Source: Clostridium intestinale DSM 6191 (GTDB lineage: Bacteria; Bacillota; Clostridia; Clostridiales; Clostridiaceae). Taken from it: a DNA stretch of 64,000 bases. The translations under genes and the position numbers were made by a program. Positions 9,267-16,970 of this stretch are shown here, piece by piece; the first letter of the stretch is position 1; each line of letters opens with the position of its first letter. The notes beneath the pieces were generated by a model. The model was not told where the DNA came from. It did no database searches and was given only the letters and a program-made list of their open reading frames with translations. The stretch is from NCBI RefSeq assembly GCF_900130055.1, contig NZ_FQXU01000008.1:124001-188000 (forward strand). Direction: 5' to 3'.

Positions 9267-9716
9267 ATGCAAAGAAAAACCTTAAGTATATCAATTGGTA
9301 TAGTTATTTCTTTATTATTAGCTATAAATGTCTTTACTTATGTGACTTTAACAAGGAAACCTAAGGTATATAATATGACTGTTGTAACTGAAGACTTAGT
9401 ATTAAAGGATTTGACTTTGGTTTCTTTTAATAAATATTTATATTTAGACAAGGGAAGTTATTTAGAGAAAAAAGAGATTAATAAAAATATTTCAGATATT
9501 ATTATAGTAGCAGAGATTGATGGGAATAGCATTGAATTTCCTGCTGAAAAAGAATTTACAGAAGAAAGATATTATCTTAATACTACTAAATTTATAAAGA
9601 GTAATATAGATAAAGAATCCATATTAAAAATTTCTATAAAATACAATATGGATGGGATTCAAAAGGAATTTCACGATAATATAAAGATAATAAACAATAG
9701 AGTTAAAGACATGTAA
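9267..9716 (+). CDS. Membrane-anchored protein of unknown function
   Basis: 149 aa from ATG 9267, chosen because AAGGTGG (9252-9258) sits 8 bases upstream; ATG 9261 would be too close. A single N-terminal transmembrane helix (LSISIGIVISLLLAINVFTY) is followed by about 120 extracytoplasmic residues rich in beta-forming stretches and Lys/Glu. I recognise no family. A strong terminator follows, closing the small group that begins with the lipoprotein peptidase. Confidence 0.7.
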   Translation: MQRKTLSISIGIVISLLLAINVFTYVTLTRKPKVYNMTVVTEDLVLKDLTLVSFNKYLYLDKGSYLEKKEINKNISDIIIVAEIDGNSIEFPAEKEFTEERYYLNTTKFIKSNIDKESILKISIKYNMDGIQKEFHDNIKIINNRVKDM

Positions 9717-9719
9717 TAA

Positions 9720-9759
9720 ACTCCTGTCTTAGGGGATTAAAACTAAGACAGGAGTTTTT
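9720..9759 (+). terminator. Intrinsic terminator
   Basis: Perfect 13-bp stem (9720-9732 with 9743-9755), 10-nt loop, T5. Confidence 0.92.
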
Positions 9760-9820
9760 GAGTTGAAACGATTGCACAACTGGTATAAAATAAAGATATA
9801 AAATAACACAGGGGGATAAT

Positions 9821-10030
9821 ATGAGTAAAAAATGGGAATATAAAGTCATAGGTCTAGACAATGCCTTAGAGACTAGACATGCTGTTGAGCTTGAAGAAAG
9901 GCTAAATAAACTTGGAGAAGAAGGATGGGAATTAGTCCATGTTCTTGATCAAGTGGATGCTAGATGGGGGAATCAACCTAAAGTAGAGTGTAATTTTATA
10001 ATGTTAAAAAGAGAAAAAATAATTACATAA
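9821..10030 (+). CDS. DUF4177 domain protein
   Basis: 69 aa, start ATG behind GGGGGAT. The sequence is a complete DUF4177 domain: WEYKV at the N-terminus, then LEERLNKLGEEGWELVHV and a final strand FIMLKRE. Proteins of this type are small, soluble, alpha/beta, and of unknown function. It has its own terminator and lies between two unrelated units. Confidence 0.85.
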   Translation: MSKKWEYKVIGLDNALETRHAVELEERLNKLGEEGWELVHVLDQVDARWGNQPKVECNFIMLKREKIIT

Positions 10031-10046
10031 ATAATTTATTAATGTT

Positions 10047-10085
10047 AACACCATAGATTTTGAAATAAAAATTTATGGTGTTTTA
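10047..10085 (+). terminator. Intrinsic terminator after the DUF4177 gene
   Basis: AACACCATA (10047-10055) pairs with TATGGTGTT (10074-10082), with further A-T pairing inward, followed by TTTT. Confidence 0.85.
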
Positions 10086-10090
10086 ATTTG

Positions 10091-10119
10091 CACTAAAATG
10101 AACTTATTCGCATTTAATA
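10091..10119 (+). promoter_or_regulatory. Sigma-K-like promoter of pse operon 1
   Basis: CAC (10091-10093), a 17-base spacer, then CATTTAATA (10111-10119). This matches the Bacillus sigma-K pattern AC-N17-CATANNNTA except for one base. The block ATTTGCACTAAAA-N11-GCATTTAATAATAGTAG recurs with identical spacing ahead of pseB at 12984-13023, although the 11 inner bases differ. I see no good sigma-A promoter here. Confidence 0.6.
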
Positions 10120-10155
10120 ATAGTAGTTAGGCAGTGTAGAAAGTAGGTGAGCTTA

Positions 10156-10881
10156 ATGAATGTAGTGTGTATAGTTCAAGCAAGGGTGGGATCCACTAGA
10201 CTTCCAAGGAAAGTACTAAAAAAAATATACGGAAAAACTATTTTAGAACATGACATAGATAGATTAAAGAGAGTTAAAAACATAGATAAGATTGTAATCG
10301 CTACAACTACAGAGGAAAAGGATATAGAAATAGTAAATGAGGCAAATAGACTAGGAATAACATGTTTTAGAGGTTCTGAGAAGGATGTTCTTTCTAGATA
10401 TTATTATGCAGCTAAGGAAAACAATGCAGATATCGTTGTAAGAATTACAAGTGATTGTCCTTTATTAGACTGTAGGATTACAGAAAACACAATTAATTAC
10501 TACCTAGAGAATAGTTATAACTATGTTAGTAATACATTAGAGAGAACTTTACCAAGGGGACTAGATACGGAAGTGTTTAGTTTTAGTATTCTAGAAAAGG
10601 CTTTTAATGAGGCTATATTAGATAGAGATAGAGAACATGTAACGTCATATATATACACAAATAAAGATAAATTTTCACTTGGCTGCTATAGGTTTAGTAA
10701 GGATTACTCAAATCATAGGTGGACATTAGATACAGAGGAAGACTTTAAGTTTATAAGTTGTATATATAATGAGTTATACAAAAAAAATAAATATTTTGAT
10801 ATGAGTGATATTTTAAACCTCCTAAATAGAAGACCAGATTTATTAGCTATTAATAAAGATATAAATCAAAAAGAAATATAA
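10156..10881 (+). CDS. pseF: CMP-sugar cytidylyltransferase-like protein (PseF/SpsF family)
   Basis: 241 aa. ATG 10156 is preferred over GTG 10147 because GTAGGTGAG lies just upstream. The N-terminus shows the CMP-acid-sugar synthetase signature IVQARVGSTRLPRKVL, followed by DKIVIATTTEEKD and RITSDCPLLD, the nucleotide- and metal-binding parts of the glycosyltransferase-A fold. The SpsF-type family includes spore-coat polysaccharide proteins and PseF-like enzymes. In this context it probably activates pseudaminic acid with CTP, but the sugar is inferred from the neighbours. First gene of a tight operon; the next start is 11 bases past its stop. Confidence 0.8.
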   Translation: MNVVCIVQARVGSTRLPRKVLKKIYGKTILEHDIDRLKRVKNIDKIVIATTTEEKDIEIVNEANRLGITCFRGSEKDVLSRYYYAAKENNADIVVRITSDCPLLDCRITENTINYYLENSYNYVSNTLERTLPRGLDTEVFSFSILEKAFNEAILDRDREHVTSYIYTNKDKFSLGCYRFSKDYSNHRWTLDTEEDFKFISCIYNELYKKNKYFDMSDILNLLNRRPDLLAINKDINQKEI

Positions 10882-10892
10882 GGGGGATATTT

Positions 10893-11306
10893 ATGGTTTT
10901 ACAGGAATTATACATTGGCCAAAAAGCGGAATATAGCAAAGTGATTACTAAGGAAATGGTAGAAACTTTTTCAGAGATTAGTGGGGATATAAATCCATTA
11001 CATCTAGATGATAACTATGCAAAAAATACAATTTTTAAAGGGAGAATAGCCCATGGAATATTGGTATCTGGATTAATATCAGCAGTTATAGCAAATAAAT
11101 TGCCAGGAGAAGGGGCTATATATTTAACTCAATCTTTGAAGTTTACAAAACCAGTTAAATTAAATGACAAAATAACAGCAGCGGTTGAGATAATCTCAAT
11201 AGATGATGAAAATTCTAAAATAACCTTAAGTACCATATGCAGAAATGCAGAAGGTAAAGTAGTTATAGATGGTGAAGCACAGGTGCTTGTACCTAAAAAG
11301 AGGTGA
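10893..11306 (+). CDS. MaoC-like (R)-enoyl-CoA hydratase
   Basis: 137 aa, hot-dog fold. The hydratase motif is intact: FSEISGDINPLHLDDNYA with catalytic Asp and His, then GRIAHGILVSG. Family members hydrate enoyl-CoA to (R)-3-hydroxyacyl-CoA. It is embedded in the pse operon directly before pseH (6-base gap) with its own Shine-Dalgarno (AAGGGGGAT). It is not a standard pseudaminate pathway gene. I infer that it could supply a 3-hydroxyacyl-CoA donor for N-acylation of the sugar, since 3-hydroxybutyryl forms of pseudaminic acid exist in nature; this is untested here. Confidence 0.82.
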   Translation: MVLQELYIGQKAEYSKVITKEMVETFSEISGDINPLHLDDNYAKNTIFKGRIAHGILVSGLISAVIANKLPGEGAIYLTQSLKFTKPVKLNDKITAAVEIISIDDENSKITLSTICRNAEGKVVIDGEAQVLVPKKR

Positions 11307-11312
11307 ATAAAA

Positions 11313-11861
11313 GTGTCATTAGCTTTAAGAAAAATAAAAGAAGAAGACCTATTAAAGATAATGGAATGGAGAATGAATCCTGAGGTTACTAAATATATGT
11401 ACACGGATCCTGTATTAAATTTAGAAAAACAAAAAGAATGGTTTGACAAGATAAGTAAGGATAAAGCATCAAGATATTGGATTATTGAAATGGATGGAAC
11501 ATCTATAGGTTTATTAAGTATATCAAATATAGATAATAAAAATAAAAAATGTTATTGGGCATATTATATAGCTGATACATCCTTTAGAGGAAGAGGAATA
11601 GCAACTTTATTAGAATGTAATATATATGATTATGTTTTTAATAAATTAAATTTAAATAAATTATGTTGTGAAGTGTTTGAGTTTAATGATAAGGTTGTAT
11701 CCATTCACAAAAAGTTTGGTAGTGAAGTTGAAGGAATTTTGAAGGAGCATATCATTAAAGGGAATGAAAAGTATAATGTTGTATTGATGGGTATTACAAA
11801 AGATAAGTGGAAACTAATTAAGAATAAATATAATTATGAAAAAATAGAAATAAGTGATTAG
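11313..11861 (+). CDS. pseH: PseH-like GNAT N-acyltransferase
   Basis: 182 aa, GTG start behind AGAGGTGA. It is a GNAT domain with the N-terminal LRKIKEEDLLKIMEWRMNPEV, the acyl-CoA loop RGRGIATLLE, and the C-terminal FEFNDKVVSIHKKFG typical of PseH. PseH acetylates the 4-amino group of UDP-4-amino-4,6-dideoxy-GlcNAc-derived altrosamine in the CMP-pseudaminate pathway. Placed between maoC and pseI. Whether it uses acetyl-CoA or a hydroxyacyl-CoA made by its neighbour cannot be read from sequence. Confidence 0.88.
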   Translation: MSLALRKIKEEDLLKIMEWRMNPEVTKYMYTDPVLNLEKQKEWFDKISKDKASRYWIIEMDGTSIGLLSISNIDNKNKKCYWAYYIADTSFRGRGIATLLECNIYDYVFNKLNLNKLCCEVFEFNDKVVSIHKKFGSEVEGILKEHIIKGNEKYNVVLMGITKDKWKLIKNKYNYEKIEISD

Positions 11862-11870
11862 GGGGAATAC

Positions 11871-12935
11871 GTGCAAAAAGATTTAAGTATTGGGAATAGA
11901 AAAATTGATAATGGATCACCTGTTTTTATAATTGGAGAAATATCGGCCAATCATAACGGTAAAATTGAAAATGCAATAAAGCTTATAAGAGAAGCTAAAA
12001 AAGCAGGAGTAGATGCTATAAAGCTACAAACTTATACTGCTGACACAATAACATTAGATTGTAAAAATGAATATTTTAATATAAAACAAGGGACTTTATG
12101 GGATGGTGTAACTTTGTATGATTTATATAAAGAGGCATATATGCCATGGGAATGGCATGAAGAATTATTTAAAGTTGCTAAAGAAGAAGATATAATTTGC
12201 TTTTCCTCACCCTTTGATAAAACAGCAGTTGATTTATTAGAGAAATTTAATGTTCCTGCATATAAAATCGCTTCTTTTGAAATAACGGATATACCACTTA
12301 TAGAGTATATAGCATCTAAAGGTAAACCTATAATTATTTCTACAGGCATTGCAGATATTGAAGACATTGAAGAAGCACTATGTGCATGTAAAAGAATGAA
12401 TAATAACCAAGTTATATTATTAAAATGTACATCTTCATATCCAGCACCATATGAGGATATGAATTTAATTACAATAGGTGATATGGAAAAAAGGTTTAAT
12501 TGTCTAGTGGGATTATCAGATCATACCTTAGGATCAGAGGTTTCAATAGCTGCTGTAGCATTGGGAGCTAAAGTTATGGAAAAACATATTATATTAAATC
12601 GAGCGGAAGGTGGACCGGATTCTGCTTTTTCAATGGAAATGGATGAGCTTAAGGATATGGTTGATAAAATAAGAAATGTTGAGAAGGCTGTAGGTAAGAT
12701 TGATTATTCTATAAATGAAAAGAAGAAAAAAAATAGAGAGTTTTGTAGGTCTTTATTTGTATCAGAAGATGTAAAAGCTGGTGAAATATTAAGTGAAAAA
12801 AATATTAGAAGTGTAAGACCTGGATATGGACTACATCCAAGATATTTTAAAGATGTATTAGGTAGAAAATTCAAAAAAGATATAGAAAAAGGAACTCCCT
12901 TAAGCATGGACCTAATTGAGAGTATTAAAGAGTGA
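11871..12935 (+). CDS. pseI: Pseudaminic acid synthase
   Basis: 354 aa, GTG start behind GGGGAA. N-terminal NeuB-type TIM barrel (FIIGEISANHNGKIENAI, KAGVDAIKLQTYTADTIT), which condenses phosphoenolpyruvate with the free 2,4-diacetamido hexose, and a C-terminal SAF/antifreeze-like domain from about residue 285 (RSLFVSEDVKAGEILSEKNI, PGYGLHPRYF). The LQTYTADTITLDC stretch and overall length match PseI better than NeuB or LegI. Last gene of pse operon 1, closed by a 15-bp terminator. Confidence 0.93.
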   Translation: MQKDLSIGNRKIDNGSPVFIIGEISANHNGKIENAIKLIREAKKAGVDAIKLQTYTADTITLDCKNEYFNIKQGTLWDGVTLYDLYKEAYMPWEWHEELFKVAKEEDIICFSSPFDKTAVDLLEKFNVPAYKIASFEITDIPLIEYIASKGKPIIISTGIADIEDIEEALCACKRMNNNQVILLKCTSSYPAPYEDMNLITIGDMEKRFNCLVGLSDHTLGSEVSIAAVALGAKVMEKHIILNRAEGGPDSAFSMEMDELKDMVDKIRNVEKAVGKIDYSINEKKKKNREFCRSLFVSEDVKAGEILSEKNIRSVRPGYGLHPRYFKDVLGRKFKKDIEKGTPLSMDLIESIKE

Positions 12936-12941
12936 ATAAGT

Positions 12942-12984
12942 AACACTTTAGATTTTTATAAGAGAAAATCTAAAGTGTTTTTAT
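12942..12984 (+). terminator. Intrinsic terminator after pseI
   Basis: Perfect 15-bp stem (12942-12956 with 12965-12979), 8-nt loop, T run. It separates the two pse operons. Confidence 0.93.
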
Positions 12985-12987
12985 TTG

Positions 12988-13016
12988 CACTAAAAATAAA
13001 ACAATAGCATTTAATA
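12988..13016 (+). promoter_or_regulatory. Sigma-K-like promoter of pse operon 2
   Basis: CAC (12988-12990), 17-base spacer, CATTTAATA (13008-13016): the same pattern and spacing as 10091-10119. The flanking GCATTTAATAATAGTAG is identical in both copies. Confidence 0.6.
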
Positions 13017-13068
13017 ATAGTAGCTAAGGAATTTTATTAGCCATTTTTTACAAAGGTAGGAGAGATAT

Positions 13069-14070
13069 ATGATAACTAATGAAAGTATATTGATAACAGG
13101 GGGAACAGGTTCTTTTGGGAAACATTTTACTAAAAGATTGTTAAAAGAACATGACCCCAAGAAGATAATAATATATTCAAGAGATGAATTTAAGCAATAT
13201 ATATTAAGAAAAGAATTAGAAGAGATGTTTCCGAGTAAAAAGGACAGACTTAGATTTTTTATAGGAGATGTTAGGGACAAAAGTAGACTTAATAGAGCTT
13301 TTGAAAATGTTGATTATGTAATTCATGCAGCAGCTATGAAACAAGTACCCATATGCGAATATAATCCTTTTGAGGCTGTTAAAACAAATATATACGGGGC
13401 AGAGAATATTATTGAAGCAGCTATTGATAAAAAAGTAAAAAAAGTAGTAGCTTTATCTACAGATAAAGCTGTAAACCCTATTAATTTATATGGAGGAACA
13501 AAACTAGTATCAGATAAATTGTTTACGGCGGCAAACTCATATTCAGGAAAAGAAGGTACAGTTTTTTCTGTAGTTAGGTATGGAAATGTAGCGGGAAGCA
13601 GAGGGTCAATTATACCAATTTTCAGAATGTTAAAAGATAAAGGAGAAAAAGTATTTCCAATAACAGATGAAAGAATGACTAGATTCTGGATAACTTTAGA
13701 TCAGGGAATTGATTTAGTAATAAAGGCGCTTAAAGAAAGTAAGGGAGGAGAAATCTATATATCTAAAATTCCTTCTTTTAAAATAGTAGACTTAGCAAAA
13801 GCTATACTTGAGGACTGTAAACTTGAATTTATAGGAATACGAGAAGGAGAAAAACTCCATGAAGTTATGATAAGCAAAGACGATTCTAGAAACACTTATG
13901 AATATAAAAATCATTATATTATTTATCCAAATTTTGATTGGTGGGATTTAAAAACTCATTTTACTGAAGGAGGAACTTTAATAAAAGAAGGGTTTGAATA
14001 TAATTCAGGAACTAATACAGAATGGCTAAATATTAAGGATTTAAAAACGTGTCTAGGGGTATTGGAATGA
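13069..14070 (+). CDS. pseB: UDP-GlcNAc 4,6-dehydratase (inverting)
   Basis: 333 aa, ATG behind GTAGGAGAG. Extended SDR of the FlaA1/PseB type: NAD-binding ITGGTGSFGKHF (residues 9-20), the STDKAVNP segment with the catalytic Asp-Lys pair, then NLYGGTKLVSDKL with Tyr and Lys. It commits UDP-GlcNAc to the pseudaminate pathway by C6 dehydration with C5 inversion. The next step, the PseC aminotransferase, would normally be the adjacent gene; here pseG follows directly with an ATGA overlap. Confidence 0.94.
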   Translation: MITNESILITGGTGSFGKHFTKRLLKEHDPKKIIIYSRDEFKQYILRKELEEMFPSKKDRLRFFIGDVRDKSRLNRAFENVDYVIHAAAMKQVPICEYNPFEAVKTNIYGAENIIEAAIDKKVKKVVALSTDKAVNPINLYGGTKLVSDKLFTAANSYSGKEGTVFSVVRYGNVAGSRGSIIPIFRMLKDKGEKVFPITDERMTRFWITLDQGIDLVIKALKESKGGEIYISKIPSFKIVDLAKAILEDCKLEFIGIREGEKLHEVMISKDDSRNTYEYKNHYIIYPNFDWWDLKTHFTEGGTLIKEGFEYNSGTNTEWLNIKDLKTCLGVLE

Positions 14071-15074
14071 AGGTATTGATAAGAGCTGATGGGGGATTTA
14101 ATGTTGGAATGGGTCATATAATTAGATGTATGGCCCTTTATGATGAACTAATAAAAAATAATGTTGAGTGTATATTTGTATCTAGAAAAGATAAAGTAGT
14201 AGAAAGTTATTTTAAAGATAAAAAAGTAAGGTATATCTTAATAGGATCAATAGCGCTTGAAGGGGAAAAAATAGAAATCGAAAATATCATAAAAAATTAC
14301 AATACAGATGTAATTATCACAGATTCTTATAATATAAATGAAGAGTATTTGTTGTTTTTAAAATCGTTAAGTAGGTATTTAATATCTATAGATGATAATT
14401 ATTTATTTAATTATCCTAGTGATATAATTGTAAATCCTAATATTTATGCTGAAAGAAAAAAATATAATAACAAGGATTCTAAGTATTTACTAGGAGGGCA
14501 GTATTGTATATTAAGGGACGAGTTTAGGAAAAGAAGCAGTAAGAATATAAAAGTTAAAGCAGAAAATATATTGATAACTATGGGAGGGACAGATGTAAAT
14601 AATGTTACTCCTTTTATTATTAAAGCGATTAAGAAAATACATGAAATAAATATAAATGTTATTGTTGGAAAAGGTTTTGAAAATAGAGAGTTAATTGAGG
14701 AAAGTTGTAAAAATGGGCAAAATATAAAGTTGATTTATAATCCTAAGGATATGAGAATATTAATGGAAAATACAGACGTATGTATATCTTCAAGTGGATC
14801 TACGTTATATGAACTAGCTAGTTTAGGAGTTCCAACTTTATTTGTGATACAAGCTGATAATCAGCTAAGACTTGCAGAGTATATGGAAAAAAAACAAATA
14901 ATGATAAATTTAGGCTGGTATTATAACTTAAAAGAAAAAGAATTATTATATGAATTAATTAATATTATTGATAATCAAGGGATAAGATTGAAATTAAGTG
15001 CTGATTCAAAAAAACTAATTAATGTAGATGGAGTTAAAAATATAGTAAAAAAAATAATTCAATATTTTTTGTAG
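14067..15074 (+). CDS. pseG: UDP-2,4-diacetamido-2,4,6-trideoxy-altropyranose hydrolase
   Basis: 335 aa from ATG 14067, which overlaps the pseB stop (ATGA) and has AGGGGT 6 bases upstream; the in-frame GTG at 14049 is less likely. The GT-B fold N-terminus reads IRADGGFNVGMGHIIRC with the PseG catalytic histidine (His17). The C-terminal half has ISSSGSTLYELASLGVPTLF, the nucleotide-binding part. It removes UDP from the altrosamine intermediate before PseI acts. Downstream, with no terminator, comes the array of small paralogous proteins 62 bases away. Confidence 0.92.
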   Translation: MKVLIRADGGFNVGMGHIIRCMALYDELIKNNVECIFVSRKDKVVESYFKDKKVRYILIGSIALEGEKIEIENIIKNYNTDVIITDSYNINEEYLLFLKSLSRYLISIDDNYLFNYPSDIIVNPNIYAERKKYNNKDSKYLLGGQYCILRDEFRKRSSKNIKVKAENILITMGGTDVNNVTPFIIKAIKKIHEININVIVGKGFENRELIEESCKNGQNIKLIYNPKDMRILMENTDVCISSSGSTLYELASLGVPTLFVIQADNQLRLAEYMEKKQIMINLGWYYNLKEKELLYELINIIDNQGIRLKLSADSKKLINVDGVKNIVKKIIQYFL

Positions 15075-15136
15075 CAAAATCAGAGCTTTAGAATATTATT
15101 ATAATGATTAAGTACAAATATAAGGAAGTGGTTTAA

Positions 15137-15448
15137 ATGCCTACTTATCCTACATCTACAGAAATAATAAAAGGTTCATCATTAGTAAAAGGTAAGGCAT
15201 ATGTCCAAAATGTAAAATTTAGTGATAGTGATAGAACCTTAATAAAAGGAACAGTTTATGATATTAATGGTAACCCTTTAGATGGAGTCGGTGTAGAGGT
15301 AATACAGATAGATAGGTCATCGATTATACCAGTATTAACTGTTCTTGGTGCTGTTTTCTCAGAAGCAGATGGAGTTTATGCAGTTTCTGTGGAAGTAAAA
15401 GAAGACTTTGAATATATATTAAATATATATAGCCCATTACCTTTATAA
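15137..15448 (+). CDS. Array protein 1: small beta-sandwich-like protein
   Basis: 103 aa, ATG behind AAGGAAGTGG. A single domain of predicted beta strands: TLIKGTVYDINGNPLDGVGVEVIQID, a turn, SEADGVYAVSVEV, ending YILNIYSPLPL. The pattern (GTV..xxGxPLxGVxVEV, then DGxYxVxV) is that of carboxypeptidase-regulatory or transthyretin-like domains. It is clearly paralogous to the protein at 16651-16956 (shared LIKGTV, VEVI, YSPLP). No signal peptide or membrane segment. The first 20 residues are Ser/Thr-rich. Placed between pseG and the Maf gene it is a candidate acceptor for pseudaminic acid; this is inference. Confidence 0.8.
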   Translation: MPTYPTSTEIIKGSSLVKGKAYVQNVKFSDSDRTLIKGTVYDINGNPLDGVGVEVIQIDRSSIIPVLTVLGAVFSEADGVYAVSVEVKEDFEYILNIYSPLPL

Positions 15449-15462
15449 AAGCGAGGGATTTT

Positions 15463-15783
15463 ATGGATATTGATAATACTTTTATTTTAACACCTGAAGA
15501 TTTAAAAGATGAGAAAGTAATATATAGAAATATGTGTATACCAGCAAGCGAAAAATCTTTAATTCTTGGAACTATAACAAACTATGATTCTACCCCAATA
15601 GAAAATGTTGCAATAATTGTATACAAGCAGTTTATCACAGGTGGCATAAGTCATAGAGAGCTTATGGGATTTACAGAAACCGATAAAAATGGCAGTTTTG
15701 CTGTGTTAGTTGAAAAAAATGATAATATAAGTTACAGTCTCGAAGTTTATAGACCATTAAATAATAATATTTTTTGTCGATAA
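15463..15783 (+). CDS. Array protein 2: small beta-sandwich-like protein
   Basis: 106 aa, ATG behind GCGAGGGA, 14 bases after array protein 1. Same architecture: a short N-terminal arm, SLILGTITNYDSTPIENVAI, ETDKNGSFAVLVEK, ending SYSLEVYRPLN. Related to array proteins 1 and 5 through the LILGTI, DKNGSFAV and EVYRPL positions. No signal peptide. Function unknown; context suggests a structural or acceptor protein. Confidence 0.78.
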   Translation: MDIDNTFILTPEDLKDEKVIYRNMCIPASEKSLILGTITNYDSTPIENVAIIVYKQFITGGISHRELMGFTETDKNGSFAVLVEKNDNISYSLEVYRPLNNNIFCR

Positions 15784-15863
15784 ATAGTAACACTTGGAGA
15801 AAAAAACAATATCATAATATTGAGAATAAAATCTCAAACTTACTATTTAAGGAGATGAATAAA

Positions 15864-16166
15864 ATGCCTTCATATAGACCAGGTAGTCAAACCGTAACTA
15901 CAACTAATAATGGTAGTATAACAAATGCTGCAGCTGCATCATTAGATGCATGGAATAGAACTCTATTATTTGGATTCGTTAGGAATTCAGCAGGTGTTGT
16001 ACAAACTAATGCAGCTGTACGCGTAATAAGATTAGCTTCAGCAGCTGGGGCTTCAACAGTTTTAGGTGTTACTTTTACTAATACTTTAGGAGAATATGGA
16101 GTATCTTTACCAGTTTTGACAGGAGCTCAAGTTTATAGATTTGACGCTTATTCAAAAGTATCATAG
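15864..16166 (+). CDS. Array protein 3: Ser/Thr- and Ala-rich small protein
   Basis: 100 aa from ATG 15864 (AAGGAGATGAATAAA upstream). The N-terminal 30 residues are rich in Ser, Thr, Asn and Ala (QTVTTTNNGSITNAAAAS); the rest keeps the array pattern RTLLFGFVRNSAGVVQTNAAV, TNTLGEYGVSLPV, FDAYSKV. About one residue in five is Ser or Thr, the most glycosylation-prone composition in the array. Codon composition is visibly more G+C-rich than its neighbours because of the Ala and Gly content. It ends just before an RNA hairpin at 16179-16209. Confidence 0.78.
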   Translation: MPSYRPGSQTVTTTNNGSITNAAAASLDAWNRTLLFGFVRNSAGVVQTNAAVRVIRLASAAGASTVLGVTFTNTLGEYGVSLPVLTGAQVYRFDAYSKVS

Positions 16167-16178
16167 AAAATTTAATAA

Positions 16179-16209
16179 AGGTAAGATCACATTTAATGTG
16201 GTCTTATCT
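16179..16209 (+). other. RNA hairpin inside the array operon
   Basis: 14-bp stem with two G-U pairs (16179-16192 with 16196-16209) and a 3-nt loop. No T run follows, so it is not a normal terminator; a processing or mRNA-stability element that sets the level of array protein 3 is possible. Confidence 0.5.
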
Positions 16210-16223
16210 AAAATGAGGTAATT

Positions 16224-16451
16224 ATGAAAGAGATAAAAATAGAAGATTCTAATGAATTTCTTTTAAGTGGTAGAGTATTTTATAATAATGGACTTCCGGC
16301 TAGTAAGGCATTAATTATAGTTGAAAAAATTATTGATGTAAAAAGTAGGAAGGTATTGGACTTTACGTTATCAAATGATGATGGAGATTATATATTTTTA
16401 ATTGAAGATAAAAATATTTCTTATAAAATAAGTGCTTATAAGGGTTTATAA
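16224..16451 (+). CDS. Array protein 4: short beta-sandwich-like protein
   Basis: 75 aa, ATG behind GAGGTAATT. It keeps only the core of the array fold: FLLSGRVFYNNGLPASKALIIV, LSNDDGDYIFLIEDK, then ISYKISAYKGL. It lacks the N-terminal arm of about 25 residues found in the other members. No signal peptide. Confidence 0.72.
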   Translation: MKEIKIEDSNEFLLSGRVFYNNGLPASKALIIVEKIIDVKSRKVLDFTLSNDDGDYIFLIEDKNISYKISAYKGL

Positions 16452-16478
16452 GTAGAATTATATTTTAGGAGGGTAATT

Positions 16479-16649
16479 ATGGAATTGTTAGAGAATTTTG
16501 ATGAGAAAAAATATGTGAAGTTAAAGGTTAAATCAATGACCATAAACGGTAAAGAATCAGGTAAGATCATAAAAGCAGAGGATATAAAAAACCAGCAAAG
16601 TATAGTAGTTGATTTAGTAGTTAGTAAGGAAGAAGAAAATAAAGAATAA
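16479..16649 (+). CDS. 56-aa protein within the array
   Basis: ATG 16479 with a textbook ribosome site (AGGAGGGTAATT). The product (starting MELLENFDEKKYVKLKVKS and ending VVSKEEENKE) is highly charged and does not share the array fold. It ends one base before the ATG of array protein 5, which has no Shine-Dalgarno of its own, so the two are probably translationally coupled. No family recognised. Confidence 0.7.
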   Translation: MELLENFDEKKYVKLKVKSMTINGKESGKIIKAEDIKNQQSIVVDLVVSKEEENKE

Positions 16650-16650
16650 T

Positions 16651-16956
16651 ATGAGTGCAAATGAGATTTCAACAATAATAATAAGTGGTAGCTGTCTTAA
16701 ACCTGGTGGAATTTATTGTGTGCGTAGAAGATTAAGACCTTTTACAGAAGTTCTTATAAAAGGAACAGTTTTTAATCCAGATAACTCCCCATCAGCGGGA
16801 GCTTGTGTGGAAGTGATAGAACTCAATTTTACTAAAATTACATTAGGATATGTATTTACTAATAAGAATGGAAACTTTGGATTTACTGTAAATTATAGAC
16901 CGAATGTTGATTACATGCTTAAAGTCTATAGTCCCCTTCCAAATGATAATCCTTAG
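16651..16956 (+). CDS. Array protein 5: small beta-sandwich-like protein
   Basis: 101 aa. It resembles array protein 1 most closely: EVLIKGTVFNPDNSPSAGAC, VEVIELN, FTNKNGNFGFTVNY, ending MLKVYSPLPNDNP. Two N-terminal cysteines (SGSC, YCV) and one in the core (GACVEV) are unusual for the array and could allow cross-linking. No signal peptide. Start ATG 16651 abuts the previous stop (TAATATG), implying coupling. The Maf gene begins 14 bases downstream. Confidence 0.8.
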   Translation: MSANEISTIIISGSCLKPGGIYCVRRRLRPFTEVLIKGTVFNPDNSPSAGACVEVIELNFTKITLGYVFTNKNGNFGFTVNYRPNVDYMLKVYSPLPNDNP

Positions 16957-16970
16957 TTGAGAGGTTAATA

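Noticed and set aside
16179-16209. Hairpin as a terminator splitting the array operon
   Set aside because: No U run follows and the next gene begins 15 bases later with a good ribosome site; kept only as an RNA hairpin.
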